Assembly (NCBI GenBank): GCA_002083655.1
Contig: MSXR01000006.1
Location: 322,449 to 386,448 of the forward strand
DNA from: Proteobacteria bacterium ST_bin14
Lineage (GTDB): Bacteria; Pseudomonadota; Alphaproteobacteria; Sphingomonadales; Sphingomonadaceae
Length of the DNA stretch: 64,000 nt
Reading direction: 5' to 3'
Both the position numbers and the translations under genes were made by a program. Below the pieces are notes generated by a model. The model did not search any database and was not told where the DNA came from. It saw only the letters and a list, made by a program, of their open reading frames with translations. Below, one piece after another: positions 26,172 to 34,807 of this stretch; position 1 is the stretch's first letter; each line of letters opens with the position of its first letter.

Positions 26172-26194
26172 ACTAGCACGTCACCAGAGCGATT

Positions 26195-27850
26195 ATGGCC
26201 ACGCAAATGTTCTCATCGGGCGGCTTTCCCGAACCGACCCAGGCCGATCGCCCAGCGCTCGATGGCCCTGTGAATCCAATTGGCCGATGGCTTTTTATCC
26301 TGACGATCATCGGCGGGCTCGGTTTTGCCGGATACAGCATTGCGACAGAAACAGCGCAAGTGGGCGAAACGCTTGCCCTGGTGACAATTCTGTTGCTGGG
26401 CGGTGCGCTGCTGATTGCGCTTGGCTTTGAATTTGTGAACGGGTTTCACGATACCGCAAATGCGGTGGCGACGGTGATTTACACCAATTCGATGCCCGCG
26501 CAGGTCGCCGTTGTCTGGTCGGGCTTTTTCAATCTGCTGGGCGTGCTTTTATCCAGCGGCGCTGTTGCCTATTCAATTGTTGCGTTGTTGCCGGTCGAAT
26601 TGATCCTGAACGTTGGCAGCGATGCCGGTTTTGCGATGATCTTTGCGTTGCTGCTGGCAGCGATCCTATGGAACCTGGCAACCTGGTATGTCGGGCTGCC
26701 CAATTCATCTAGCCATGCGCTGATCGGGTCGATTCTGGGCGTGGGCTTTGCCAACCAGTTGCTGTCATCGGGCACTGGCGGCACATCCGGCGTTGATTGG
26801 AGCCAAGCGCAAAAGGTGCTGACGGGGCTGGCGATTGCGCCGGTAATTGGCTTTTTCGGGGCGATGGCGCTGTTGTTTGCGATGAAACTCGTGCTGCGCA
26901 ATCCAAAGCTTTACGCCAAGCCCGCCACAAACGAGCCACCACCACGTGGCATTCGCGCCTTGCTGATCTTTACCTGTACTGCTGTGTCTTTCGCCCATGG
27001 CGGCAATGACGGGCAAAAAGGCATGGGGCTGATCATGCTGATCCTGATCGGCTGTGCGCCCACTGCCTATGCGCTCAATCGAGGGCTGCCGAGTGAATCG
27101 GTGCCAGCATTTGTCCAGCAGGCAAACCGCGCCGCTGATGTGTTCGGCACCAAAGCCGGGACCGCGACCGTCAATGCCGCGACGGCGCGCAACGTGCTGG
27201 CGAGCGCGCTCAAGACAAAATCGGCCAACGATCCCGTCGTTTACGCGGCGATCGGCGTGGTATCGCGCGATATCGGGGCGCAGGTCGCGCGATATGGTTC
27301 GCTTGCCAATGTGCCATCGGCGGCCATTTCGGGGTTGCGCAACGACATGTATCTAGCGCTCGATTCGTCCAAACTCGCACTCAAGGCGAAGACGGCGTCT
27401 GCCACTTTTGTTGAGAATGAGCGCAAGGCGATCGGCGAATTCCAGCATGGCCTGGAAGACAGCACGCGCTTCATCCCGACCTGGGTGAAGGTGGCCGTGG
27501 CGATTGCGCTCGGGCTCGGCACGATGGTCGGGTGGAAGCGCATCGTGGTGACCGTCGGGGAAAAGATCGGCAAAACGCACATGACCTATGGCATGGGCGG
27601 TGCCGCCGAGTTGATGGCCGCGATGACGATCCTGCTCGCCGATCGCTTTTTCCTCGTGCCGGTGTCGACGACGCATATTCTGTCGAGCGGGGTCGCTGGG
27701 GCGACCGTGGCGAGCGGTGCCAGCTTGCAAGGCACTACGCTTCGCAACATGGCGCTCGCCTGGATATTGACGCTGCCGGCGGTGATGACGCTGGCGGGCG
27801 GGCTGTATTGGCTGTTTCTATCGGTGTTGCGCGCGATGGGCACCGCCTGA
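26195..27850 (+). CDS. pit: Inorganic phosphate transporter, PiT family
   Basis: 551-residue inner-membrane carrier that imports phosphate (usually as metal phosphate) with protons or sodium. The duplicated PHO4 signature is visible: GFHDTANAVATVIYT near residue 82 and FAHGGNDGQKGMG near residue 264, with about ten hydrophobic segments. A hydrophilic insertion of roughly 120 residues (about 285-405) separates the halves. The Pho box directly upstream indicates control by PhoB. Confidence 0.93.
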   Translation: MATQMFSSGGFPEPTQADRPALDGPVNPIGRWLFILTIIGGLGFAGYSIATETAQVGETLALVTILLLGGALLIALGFEFVNGFHDTANAVATVIYTNSMPAQVAVVWSGFFNLLGVLLSSGAVAYSIVALLPVELILNVGSDAGFAMIFALLLAAILWNLATWYVGLPNSSSHALIGSILGVGFANQLLSSGTGGTSGVDWSQAQKVLTGLAIAPVIGFFGAMALLFAMKLVLRNPKLYAKPATNEPPPRGIRALLIFTCTAVSFAHGGNDGQKGMGLIMLILIGCAPTAYALNRGLPSESVPAFVQQANRAADVFGTKAGTATVNAATARNVLASALKTKSANDPVVYAAIGVVSRDIGAQVARYGSLANVPSAAISGLRNDMYLALDSSKLALKAKTASATFVENERKAIGEFQHGLEDSTRFIPTWVKVAVAIALGLGTMVGWKRIVVTVGEKIGKTHMTYGMGGAAELMAAMTILLADRFFLVPVSTTHILSSGVAGATVASGASLQGTTLRNMALAWILTLPAVMTLAGGLYWLFLSVLRAMGTA

Positions 27851-27901
27851 TCTCGGCAGGGCCAGCATCGACAAGCCGTGCAAGCCGGTTATGAAGGTCG
27901 C

Positions 27902-29200
27902 ATGACATCCGCCACCGCAGTTGCCCCGATCACTAACCCGCTTTTCGTGCAGCGTCGGGTGCTAACGGCCAGTCTGGTTGGCACCTCGATCGAATTCTAT
28001 GATTTCTACATCTACGCCACCGCTGCGGCTTTGGTGTTCGGGCCATTGTTTTTCCCGGCCGAGGATGCCGCCGCACAGTTGCTGCTGTCGTACGCCAGCT
28101 TCGGCCTGGCCTTCATTGCCCGACCGGTTGGTGCGGCGATCTTTGGCCATTTTGGGGATCGGGTGGGCCGCAAATCGACGTTGGTTGCATCGCTGTTGCT
28201 TATGGGCGGATCAACGGTGCTGATCGCTTTTCTGCCCACCTATGCGCAAATCGGCTGGGCCGCTCCGGTGATCCTTTGCCTGTTGCGGTTCGGGCAGGGG
28301 CTTGGACTGGGCGGAGAATGGGGCGGTGCATCCTTGCTGGCAGTGGAAAACGCACCGCCGGGCTGGGCTGGCCGGTTCGGTATGTTCCCGCCACTTGGCG
28401 CGCCGATTGGATTCATTGCGGCAAATGGATTCTTCCTGATTCTGGGCCTGACGATGACTGACGATCAGTTCCGGGCCTGGGGTTGGCGACTGCCGTTCCT
28501 GGCGAGCGCAGCATTGGTGTTTGTTGGGCTATGGGTGCGTCTGAAGCTGACCGAAACGCCGGCCTTTGCCGAAGCCGCAGCCCATGGCACGTTGCCCAAG
28601 GTGCCGATCGCGCACTTGTTTTTGCATGATCTGCGCAGCACGCTGGCGGGCATTTTTGGGGTGATCGCATGCTTCGCGCTATTCTATATCGCGACCGCTT
28701 TTGCGCTTGGATATGGCACCACCACGCTTGGTCATTCGCGCCAGGCATTTCTGATCGTCGAATTGCTCGCCATCCCCTTTCTGGCCGCCGGGATTATCCT
28801 GTCCTGCACATTATCAGACCGGTATGGCACTCCAGCAATGCTGCGATGGGGCTTTGCGGGGGCTGTGGCCGCGGGGCTGGCCATGGGGCCGATGCTGGGC
28901 GCGGCCTCGCTGATCACCGTGTGGCTGTGGCTGTCGTTCGCACTGCTTGCGATGGGCTTTGCCTATGGGCCCTTGGGGGCATGGCTGCCGTCGCTGTTCG
29001 GGGCCGGGGTGCGCTATACCGGTGTGTCGCTGACCTTCAATCTAGGCGGAATCATTGGCGGCGCACTCGCCCCCATCATTGCGCAGGCGCTTGCGGCTCG
29101 GGGCGGATTGGCGCTGGTTGGCGCATATCTGGTGGTTGCAGCGGCGCTTAGCCTGGGCGGATTGATGCTGGTGCGACGCCCGCCTCAGCCCGAAATCTGA
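27902..29200 (+). CDS. MFS transporter, metabolite:H+ symporter (MHS) family
   Basis: About 432 residues. ASLVGTSIEFYDFYIYATAAALVFGPLFFP and GHFGDRVGRKSTL are signatures of the MHS group (ShiA, ProP, KgtP, CitA), which take up shikimate, osmolytes or dicarboxylates by proton symport; LRFGQGLGLGGEWGGA is the conserved helix 4-5 motif. Twelve membrane segments can be counted. Substrate not deducible. ATG at 27902 lies 51 bp after pit; the ORF start at 27878 adds eight residues without a better ribosome binding site. Confidence 0.88.
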   Translation: MTSATAVAPITNPLFVQRRVLTASLVGTSIEFYDFYIYATAAALVFGPLFFPAEDAAAQLLLSYASFGLAFIARPVGAAIFGHFGDRVGRKSTLVASLLLMGGSTVLIAFLPTYAQIGWAAPVILCLLRFGQGLGLGGEWGGASLLAVENAPPGWAGRFGMFPPLGAPIGFIAANGFFLILGLTMTDDQFRAWGWRLPFLASAALVFVGLWVRLKLTETPAFAEAAAHGTLPKVPIAHLFLHDLRSTLAGIFGVIACFALFYIATAFALGYGTTTLGHSRQAFLIVELLAIPFLAAGIILSCTLSDRYGTPAMLRWGFAGAVAAGLAMGPMLGAASLITVWLWLSFALLAMGFAYGPLGAWLPSLFGAGVRYTGVSLTFNLGGIIGGALAPIIAQALAARGGLALVGAYLVVAAALSLGGLMLVRRPPQPEI

Positions 29201-29727
29201 CGCAACAGCGTGATCCGCGCCTTGCCGTAATTGCGCTCGGCATCAATCTCAAACCCTGCAACCGTCACAGGCTCGTTGAAGGCGGTTTCAATGCTGATCC
29301 AGCTTGCCGGGCTAACCCAGCCCAGCCGCGCCAGCTTGTCCAGCGCCACCGATCCCGCGCCTGATCCGTAAGGTGGGTCCATCATCACCACGTCGAGCGG
29401 GGCGGGTGCCTTGCCCAGCGACAGCACAGATATCGCGCGGACGTCAGCCGTTGCACCCAGTTTGGCTAGGTTGGCGCGCAGTGCATCGACAGCTTGGCGA
29501 TCCTGTTCGACAAACAGGCACGATGCCGCGCCGCGCGACATAGCCTCCAGCCCCAGCGCGCCCGAACCCGCGAACAGATCGGCTATGGCCAGCCCATCAA
29601 AACTCCCAATCCGGCTGATCAGCATCGAAAACAGCCCTTCACGGGTGCGATCAGCCGTGGGGCGGGTAGCATCGCCCTTTGGCGCAACGATGCCGCGCCC
29701 GCGCCACTGGCCAGCAATGATTCGCAT
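29185..29727 (-). CDS. rsmD: 16S rRNA (guanine(966)-N2)-methyltransferase
   Basis: SAM-dependent methyltransferase of 180 residues modifying G966 in the small ribosomal subunit. MRIIAGQWRGRGIVAPKGDATRPTADRTREGLFSML is the RsmD N-terminus, LFAGSGALGLEAMSRGA the SAM motif and MMDPPYGSG the catalytic DPPY. Overlaps the end of the convergent transporter gene by 16 bp, and starts three bases after the pseudouridine synthase stop, as is common for these two genes. Confidence 0.94.
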   Translation of the reverse strand: MRIIAGQWRGRGIVAPKGDATRPTADRTREGLFSMLISRIGSFDGLAIADLFAGSGALGLEAMSRGAASCLFVEQDRQAVDALRANLAKLGATADVRAISVLSLGKAPAPLDVVMMDPPYGSGAGSVALDKLARLGWVSPASWISIETAFNEPVTVAGFEIDAERNYGKARITLLRQISG

Positions 29728-29730
29728 CGC

Positions 29731-30909
29731 TTAGCGCCTCGTCCGGGGTGGACGGGGCTTGCCCGTGCCGCCCGGTTTGGTGGGTCGGCCGCCGCGCGTA
29801 TTGGTGGGTGCGCGATCCGGTGATGGTCCGCGCGGATTATCGATAAACCCGCCGTCGCGCGCGGTATCCTTGCGTCGGGGATCAGTCGCGGTGCGGCGCG
29901 CGCGTGAACTGGTTTCGCTGCGGGTATTGGCCCGCACGGGTTTGACGGGGGTAACGCCGCCCTTTTCCTTTGCGTCATAGAAACGCTTGGGTTTGATGGC
30001 CGCAACAACGCGCGGTGCCTTCCGCGGCTCCGCCGCGTCAGGGCCGGGCTTGGGCGCGCGGGCCGGTCGATCGGTGCGCGCTGGCGCCGAAGTGCGCTCC
30101 CCCCGGCTGCGCGATGGCGGTGCCTTGGTATGTTCAGGCGGCGGGTTGCGGGTGGGATCGCGACGAAACGCGACCACATCATGCTGGCGAACCTCGCCAA
30201 ATTCACCGGGGGCAAGATCACCCAGCAGGAACGGGCCATAACGGGTGCGAATCAGCCGAGATACTTTCAGCCCCAGAAATTCAAGCACGCGGCGGACTTC
30301 GCGATTTTTGCCTTCGGTCAGGATCATTTCGATCCACACATTGGCACCGGTCCGCCGTTCCAGATTGGCGTTTATCGCGCCGTATCGCACGCCCTCTATC
30401 TCGATCCCGTGGATTAGATCCTCCAACTGGGCCTGACTTACGGTGCCATAAGCGCGCGCGCGATAGGCGCGTTCCACACCGGTTGAGGGCAGCTCAAGCT
30501 GGCGCTTTAACTCCCCGTCCGTGGTTAGCAGCAGCAATCCTTCGGTATTCAAATCAAGCCGACCGACAGGAACGAGCCGGGGCAAGTCGCTGGGTAATTT
30601 GTCATAGATGGTCGGCCGTCCGGCGGGATCGCGTTCGGTCACCAATAGCCCGCTGGGCTTGTGGTACAAAAATAGCCGGGCGGGCGCGGGGGCTTGCACC
30701 GGATTACCGTCCACCGTCACCCCGCGCAGCGAGGTAAGGATTGTGGCAGGTGTGTCGATCACTTTGCCGTCAATTGCCACGCGGCCATCGGTGATCATGC
30801 GCTCAATCTCTCGGCGAGATGCGATGCCAGCGCGGGCAAGCAATTTGGCGATGCGGTTGCCGTCGCGTTGGACTTCAGCAGGGGGCGTTTCGGTTTTGGC
30901 TGGGGGCAT
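29731..30909 (-). CDS. Pseudouridine synthase, RluB/RsuA family, with long basic tail
   Basis: 392 residues from the ATG at 30909. An S4 RNA-binding domain (RIAKLLARAGIASRREIERMI, residues 15-65) is followed by the RsuA/RluB catalytic domain with VGRLDLNTEGLLLLT (catalytic Asp) and GKNREVRRVLEFLGLKVSRLIRTRYGP. It should isomerise uridine in rRNA, most likely 23S U2605 as RluB. After the catalytic domain come about 145 residues rich in Pro, Arg, Lys and Thr, probably disordered and RNA-binding, a longer tail than in E. coli RluB. Forms a unit with rsmD. Confidence 0.9.
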   Translation of the reverse strand: MPPAKTETPPAEVQRDGNRIAKLLARAGIASRREIERMITDGRVAIDGKVIDTPATILTSLRGVTVDGNPVQAPAPARLFLYHKPSGLLVTERDPAGRPTIYDKLPSDLPRLVPVGRLDLNTEGLLLLTTDGELKRQLELPSTGVERAYRARAYGTVSQAQLEDLIHGIEIEGVRYGAINANLERRTGANVWIEMILTEGKNREVRRVLEFLGLKVSRLIRTRYGPFLLGDLAPGEFGEVRQHDVVAFRRDPTRNPPPEHTKAPPSRSRGERTSAPARTDRPARAPKPGPDAAEPRKAPRVVAAIKPKRFYDAKEKGGVTPVKPVRANTRSETSSRARRTATDPRRKDTARDGGFIDNPRGPSPDRAPTNTRGGRPTKPGGTGKPRPPRTRR

Positions 30910-31019
30910 GCCGATGGTGATACAGCTATTTAAATCGATGATGCAAAAAAATGCGCGCACCTGCGTTGTGTACTGGATAAGGGGCAGCCACGGGGTGCTT
31001 TGCCACCGGGAGGCGTAAC

Positions 31020-31454
31020 GTGGCTTTGTTCACTCGCAAAAAGCGGTTGTTCAACCGATTGCTGATCGTTGAAGATGAACCACTGGTCGCGTTCGCGACC
31101 GAATATTCTCTGCGGGACGAAGGTTTTGATGTTGTCGCTACGGTTGATCGGGTCGACGCCGCCTTGGCGTTAATCGGGGCGGGAACTGTTATCGATCTGG
31201 TGCTTGCAGATATCAGCCTGGCCGATGGCAGCGGCATTGACGTGGCCAAAGCAGCCATCGCCGCCGGTATCGTGGTGTTGTTTGTTACCGGCGATTGTCC
31301 ACCCGAGGCGCAGTTGCTCGCCGATGGTTGGCTAGGCAAACCCTATGCCCAGCGCGATCTGGCGCAGGCAATCGCGGTGATTGAGGGCGTTCGCGGCGGC
31401 GTGGTGCCGAAACGCTTGCCCCCGGGCTTCACCCTGTTCAAGACGGTTGCCTGA
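31020..31454 (+). CDS. Stand-alone response regulator receiver protein
   Basis: 144 residues from a GTG at 31020 with GGGAGG upstream. A single receiver domain: acidic pair Glu18/Asp19, phosphoacceptor Asp64 (VLADISLADG), Thr90 and Lys107 (GWLGKPYA). No output domain, so it may work as a phospho-relay member or by protein contact. The N-terminus MALFTRKKRLFNRLLI is basic. No kinase gene is nearby. It precedes a DUF1499 gene by 14 bp. Confidence 0.85.
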   Translation: MALFTRKKRLFNRLLIVEDEPLVAFATEYSLRDEGFDVVATVDRVDAALALIGAGTVIDLVLADISLADGSGIDVAKAAIAAGIVVLFVTGDCPPEAQLLADGWLGKPYAQRDLAQAIAVIEGVRGGVVPKRLPPGFTLFKTVA

Positions 31455-31468
31455 CAAAAAGGATAAGT

Positions 31469-32176
31469 ATGATGTTGTCACGACGATCTTCCATCATTGC
31501 CGGTGGCACCATTGCGCTGGCAGTCCTCGTGCTGCTTGCCGGCCCACTGACAAAATTTGGCGTGTTGCCCTGGTCAGCAGGGCTGGGGCTGTTTGCGCTT
31601 GGATCGCTGGTGGCGGCGATTGGCGGGTTGATCTGCTTGGGTATCGTGATCCGAAATCGGGGCGGTATGCTGGCATCTGGCGGGATGGTCGCGGGGCTTG
31701 CTGCTGCGGCCGTCCTTGCCAAGATCATCACCGGGGCGAGCGGCGTGCCGGAAATTCACGACATCACCACAGATACCGCCAATCCGCCGTTATTTGTATC
31801 CGTGACGCCAGCACTACGCGGCGATGGCAGCAATTCGATCACCTATGATCCCGCAATCGCGCCAAAGCAGGCGGCAGCTTATCCGGGGGTGCGGCCCCGG
31901 ACGATCACCAAATCCCCAGCCGACGTTTTCGACATTGCCACCAAGGCCGTCGTCGCACGCGGATGGACAGTCGTCGGCGCAGACAGCGCGACCGGCCGGA
32001 TCGAGGCGACCGATACATCGGGCTGGTGGGGCTTTAAGGACGACGTCGTCATCCGCCTCCGCCCCGATGGCGATGGTACCCGGATCGACATCCGTTCTGT
32101 ATCGCGCATTGGCCGCAGTGACATGGGCGCGAATGCAGCCCGGATTGAGAAGCTGATGGCGGCGATCGCTGGGTAA
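31469..32176 (+). CDS. DUF1499 membrane protein
   Basis: 235 residues. Three hydrophobic segments lie in the first 95 residues; the C-terminal part (about 105-235) matches DUF1499: SPADVFDIATKAVVARGWTVVGADSATGRIEATDTSGWWGFKDDVVIRLR. Function unknown; the domain probably faces the periplasm. The ATG at 31469 or 31472 follows GGATAAG. Likely co-transcribed with the response regulator. Confidence 0.8.
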   Translation: MMLSRRSSIIAGGTIALAVLVLLAGPLTKFGVLPWSAGLGLFALGSLVAAIGGLICLGIVIRNRGGMLASGGMVAGLAAAAVLAKIITGASGVPEIHDITTDTANPPLFVSVTPALRGDGSNSITYDPAIAPKQAAAYPGVRPRTITKSPADVFDIATKAVVARGWTVVGADSATGRIEATDTSGWWGFKDDVVIRLRPDGDGTRIDIRSVSRIGRSDMGANAARIEKLMAAIAG

Positions 32177-32242
32177 GTGGATGAGCCAAGCGTTGGCCGG
32201 CGTTGCGGGGTAACGCTTCCATCGACGCGAGAGGCTTGCTGC

Positions 32243-33388
32243 TTAGCCCAGCCGCGCTTCCACCATATCGTGAAACTGCCTGATGCCGGTTTCCAGCGTG
32301 CCCAACGTCACCCGTTCAATTGCGCCGGACGCCAGCCCCTGCTGCCCCAATTCTGCGGCGCGAAAATCTTCGCCCGCAAACACTTGGCCGTCGAGCAGCG
32401 CCCAGCTGCGTTCCCAGTGGTTGCGGGCTTTGTCAGTGTCGGGAGCAGTTGGGATCAGCATGAAATCCTCGACGAGCACCGCGCCTTCTGATTGCGGCAT
32501 CATGATCATCAGGTTCATGTAATCGGGGCTGACGATCAACACCGTGCCCGGAAACATCTGATAAGTGTATGTTATCGCTGCGCGCAGTTGCGGCCAGTCG
32601 CTGCCTGCCGCTGCGACCAGATCAGCCTCGCGCCCCACCGCAGATCGTTGGTGCGGGCCGATCCGGTCGCCGGTCGTCACCCCGTCCTTGAAGAACGGGC
32701 CAATCGTGCCCGAATGCAGCCGCTGGACGTGATAGCTTTCCAGAAACGCATCCATGATCAGCTTCCAGTTCGCCGCGACGCGGTGGGTTTTGCGGCGAAA
32801 CATATATTGGCCGGGCAGATCGAAAGCCTCAAAATCAGCCCCCAGCGCGCGTGCTTCGGTAAAATCGGCGACGTCATCAAACGCAAACCAGATCAGGCCG
32901 CCAGCCTCCACCGTCGGCAGCCGCTTCAATCCGTATTCGCCTTTAGCGAGGCCGGGAAACGTCTCTGGCCGGGGCATCCCCGTCAGTGCGCCGTCGAGCG
33001 CATAGCTCCAGGCGTGATAGGGGCAGATAAGGCGCGGCGCACACACCGCGTCGCTGCCCTCCACCAGCCGCGTGCCCCGGTGGCGGCAAACGTTCAGGAA
33101 CACATGCGCCACCCCCGCCTTGTCACGCGTGATCAGCAGCGGCTTGCCAAAACCATCATGCGGCACTGCCATATTGGGCTCGGGCAGCAACGCGGACGGT
33201 GCAATGACGAGCGGCACCTTTGCAAAAATGTCGCGCTGTTCCGCTGCGTGCCGATCAGCCGAGGTATAGACTGCGGCATCGACATAGGTGATCCCAGCAT
33301 TTGCCCGTGTTCCCCCGCTGGCGAGCAGCGCGGCTAGCGCTAACTGCCCTTCGGTCGGGCGCAAGCCGTGCGGTGCATGCACGTTCAT
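32243..33388 (-). CDS. Rieske non-heme iron oxygenase, alpha subunit type
   Basis: 381 residues. The Rieske [2Fe-2S] ligands are Cys101, His103, Cys122 and His125 (CRHRGTRLVEG...ICPYHAWSY). The catalytic domain shows ESYHVQRLHSG, supplying two His of the mononuclear iron site. Such enzymes hydroxylate or demethylate aromatic or quaternary amine compounds with an external reductase; none is seen nearby. Substrate unknown. Its start is 62 bp from the divergent AmpG-like gene, so they may share a control region. Confidence 0.88.
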   Translation of the reverse strand: MNVHAPHGLRPTEGQLALAALLASGGTRANAGITYVDAAVYTSADRHAAEQRDIFAKVPLVIAPSALLPEPNMAVPHDGFGKPLLITRDKAGVAHVFLNVCRHRGTRLVEGSDAVCAPRLICPYHAWSYALDGALTGMPRPETFPGLAKGEYGLKRLPTVEAGGLIWFAFDDVADFTEARALGADFEAFDLPGQYMFRRKTHRVAANWKLIMDAFLESYHVQRLHSGTIGPFFKDGVTTGDRIGPHQRSAVGREADLVAAAGSDWPQLRAAITYTYQMFPGTVLIVSPDYMNLMIMMPQSEGAVLVEDFMLIPTAPDTDKARNHWERSWALLDGQVFAGEDFRAAELGQQGLASGAIERVTLGTLETGIRQFHDMVEARLG

Positions 33389-33450
33389 GGCTGTCCTTCT
33401 CCTGTTTTGCGGCTAGTGTCGGCCTGAATTTGGCGGGGAGCAAGTGGTCG

Positions 33451-34779
33451 ATGACGGTGGAGACGCAGAGCGATTGGTTGTCGGGCATCAAGCCCTATGT
33501 TGAAAAGGCACCGCTCGCCGCTTTCTTCCTCGGTGTGTCGTCGGGCTTTCCCTATGCGATGATTGGCGCGACGCTGACCACTCGGTTGGCGCAGGATGGC
33601 ATCGACAAGAAGACGATCACGGCGTTCACGCTGGCCTTCCTTGTTTATAATCTGAAGCCCTTGTGGGCGTGGGTGGTGGATGGTGTGCGCCTGCCGCTGA
33701 TCGGCCATCTTGGTCAGCGTGTATCGTGGCTGTTGCTGGCGGGCGTTCTGGTAATGGCAGCGGTCGCCAATCTCGCCCTGGTGGATCCGGCGACTGATAT
33801 TGGCGCGACCGTGGTTGCCGCAATTTTGGTTGGGTTTGCAGGCGCAACGTTCGATATCGTGATTGATGCCTACCGGATTGAGCAGCTTGAGCCGTACCAG
33901 CTCGGTGTGGGTTCGGGGATGACGCAATATGGCTGGCGGATTGGATCCGTTGTGGCGGGCGCTCTGGCACTGGTGCTGGCGTCGCGCGTTGGGTGGGAAG
34001 GGGCGTATCTCGCTTGCGCCGCTTTTGCACTGCCAGCAATGATTACCGGACTGATTCTCGGCGAACCCACACGGCACCGCGCCCCTACCCAAAAGCGCGG
34101 TGCTTCTGAACTATTGGCGTCCATTATTGGTCCATTCACTGAATTCTTTCAGCGAAACGGCGCCGTCATCGTGTTGGTGTTCATCCTGATACACAAGATC
34201 GGCGATACGTTGGGGCAGATCGTGCTGCGGTTGCTGCTCAATGATCTGGGTTTCACTAATGACGAGATCGCTATCTACGATGTAGGTGTCGGCTTTTGGG
34301 CGTATCTGATCGGCATTTTCGTTGGCGGCGCGATTTATGCTCGGATCGGCATGAAGCAATCGGTGCTGTGGAGCCTGATTCTCATGGCGGTGTCCAACGC
34401 CAGTTTTGGGTTGTTGGCGGGGGCGGGCCATAGCAATTGGGGGCTAGCCGGCGCGATTGGTTTTGAGAATTTTGCTAGCGGAATCGGGGGCGTCACGGTG
34501 GTCGCCTATTTCGCGGCGCTGTGCGATCTGCGCTACACGGCGTCGCAATATGCGCTAATTTCAGCGGCTTCCAGTGTGGTCGGGCGGTTGCTGACCGCGA
34601 CAACGGCTGGTGCCATGGTCGAGCAGTTTGGCTATGTGACGTTTTACTGGATCACGACAATCGTCGCACTACCCGGCGTGCTCCTGTTCTGGTGGATGAT
34701 CCGCAGTGGACTGGTAGATCAAGCTATTGGCGATGCGGGTGTTACGGTTTCGAAAGAGGATGCTCTGCCGGAATCGTGA
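33451..34779 (+). CDS. MFS transporter, AmpG-like
   Basis: 442 residues from the ATG at 33451, with GGGGAG upstream. SSGFPYAMIGATLTTRLAQDGIDKKTITAFTLAFLVYNLKPLWAWVVDGV resembles the N-terminal part of AmpG muropeptide permeases, and the twelve-helix pattern fits. AmpG imports GlcNAc-anhydromuropeptides for cell-wall recycling, but distant homologues in alphaproteobacteria may carry other substrates. No beta-lactamase or recycling genes are adjacent. The frame is open upstream to 33301, inside the divergent oxygenase. Confidence 0.78.
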   Translation: MTVETQSDWLSGIKPYVEKAPLAAFFLGVSSGFPYAMIGATLTTRLAQDGIDKKTITAFTLAFLVYNLKPLWAWVVDGVRLPLIGHLGQRVSWLLLAGVLVMAAVANLALVDPATDIGATVVAAILVGFAGATFDIVIDAYRIEQLEPYQLGVGSGMTQYGWRIGSVVAGALALVLASRVGWEGAYLACAAFALPAMITGLILGEPTRHRAPTQKRGASELLASIIGPFTEFFQRNGAVIVLVFILIHKIGDTLGQIVLRLLLNDLGFTNDEIAIYDVGVGFWAYLIGIFVGGAIYARIGMKQSVLWSLILMAVSNASFGLLAGAGHSNWGLAGAIGFENFASGIGGVTVVAYFAALCDLRYTASQYALISAASSVVGRLLTATTAGAMVEQFGYVTFYWITTIVALPGVLLFWWMIRSGLVDQAIGDAGVTVSKEDALPES

Positions 34780-34807
34780 TTTGCGGATTGATTGGTTCCG
34801 TAAGCCG

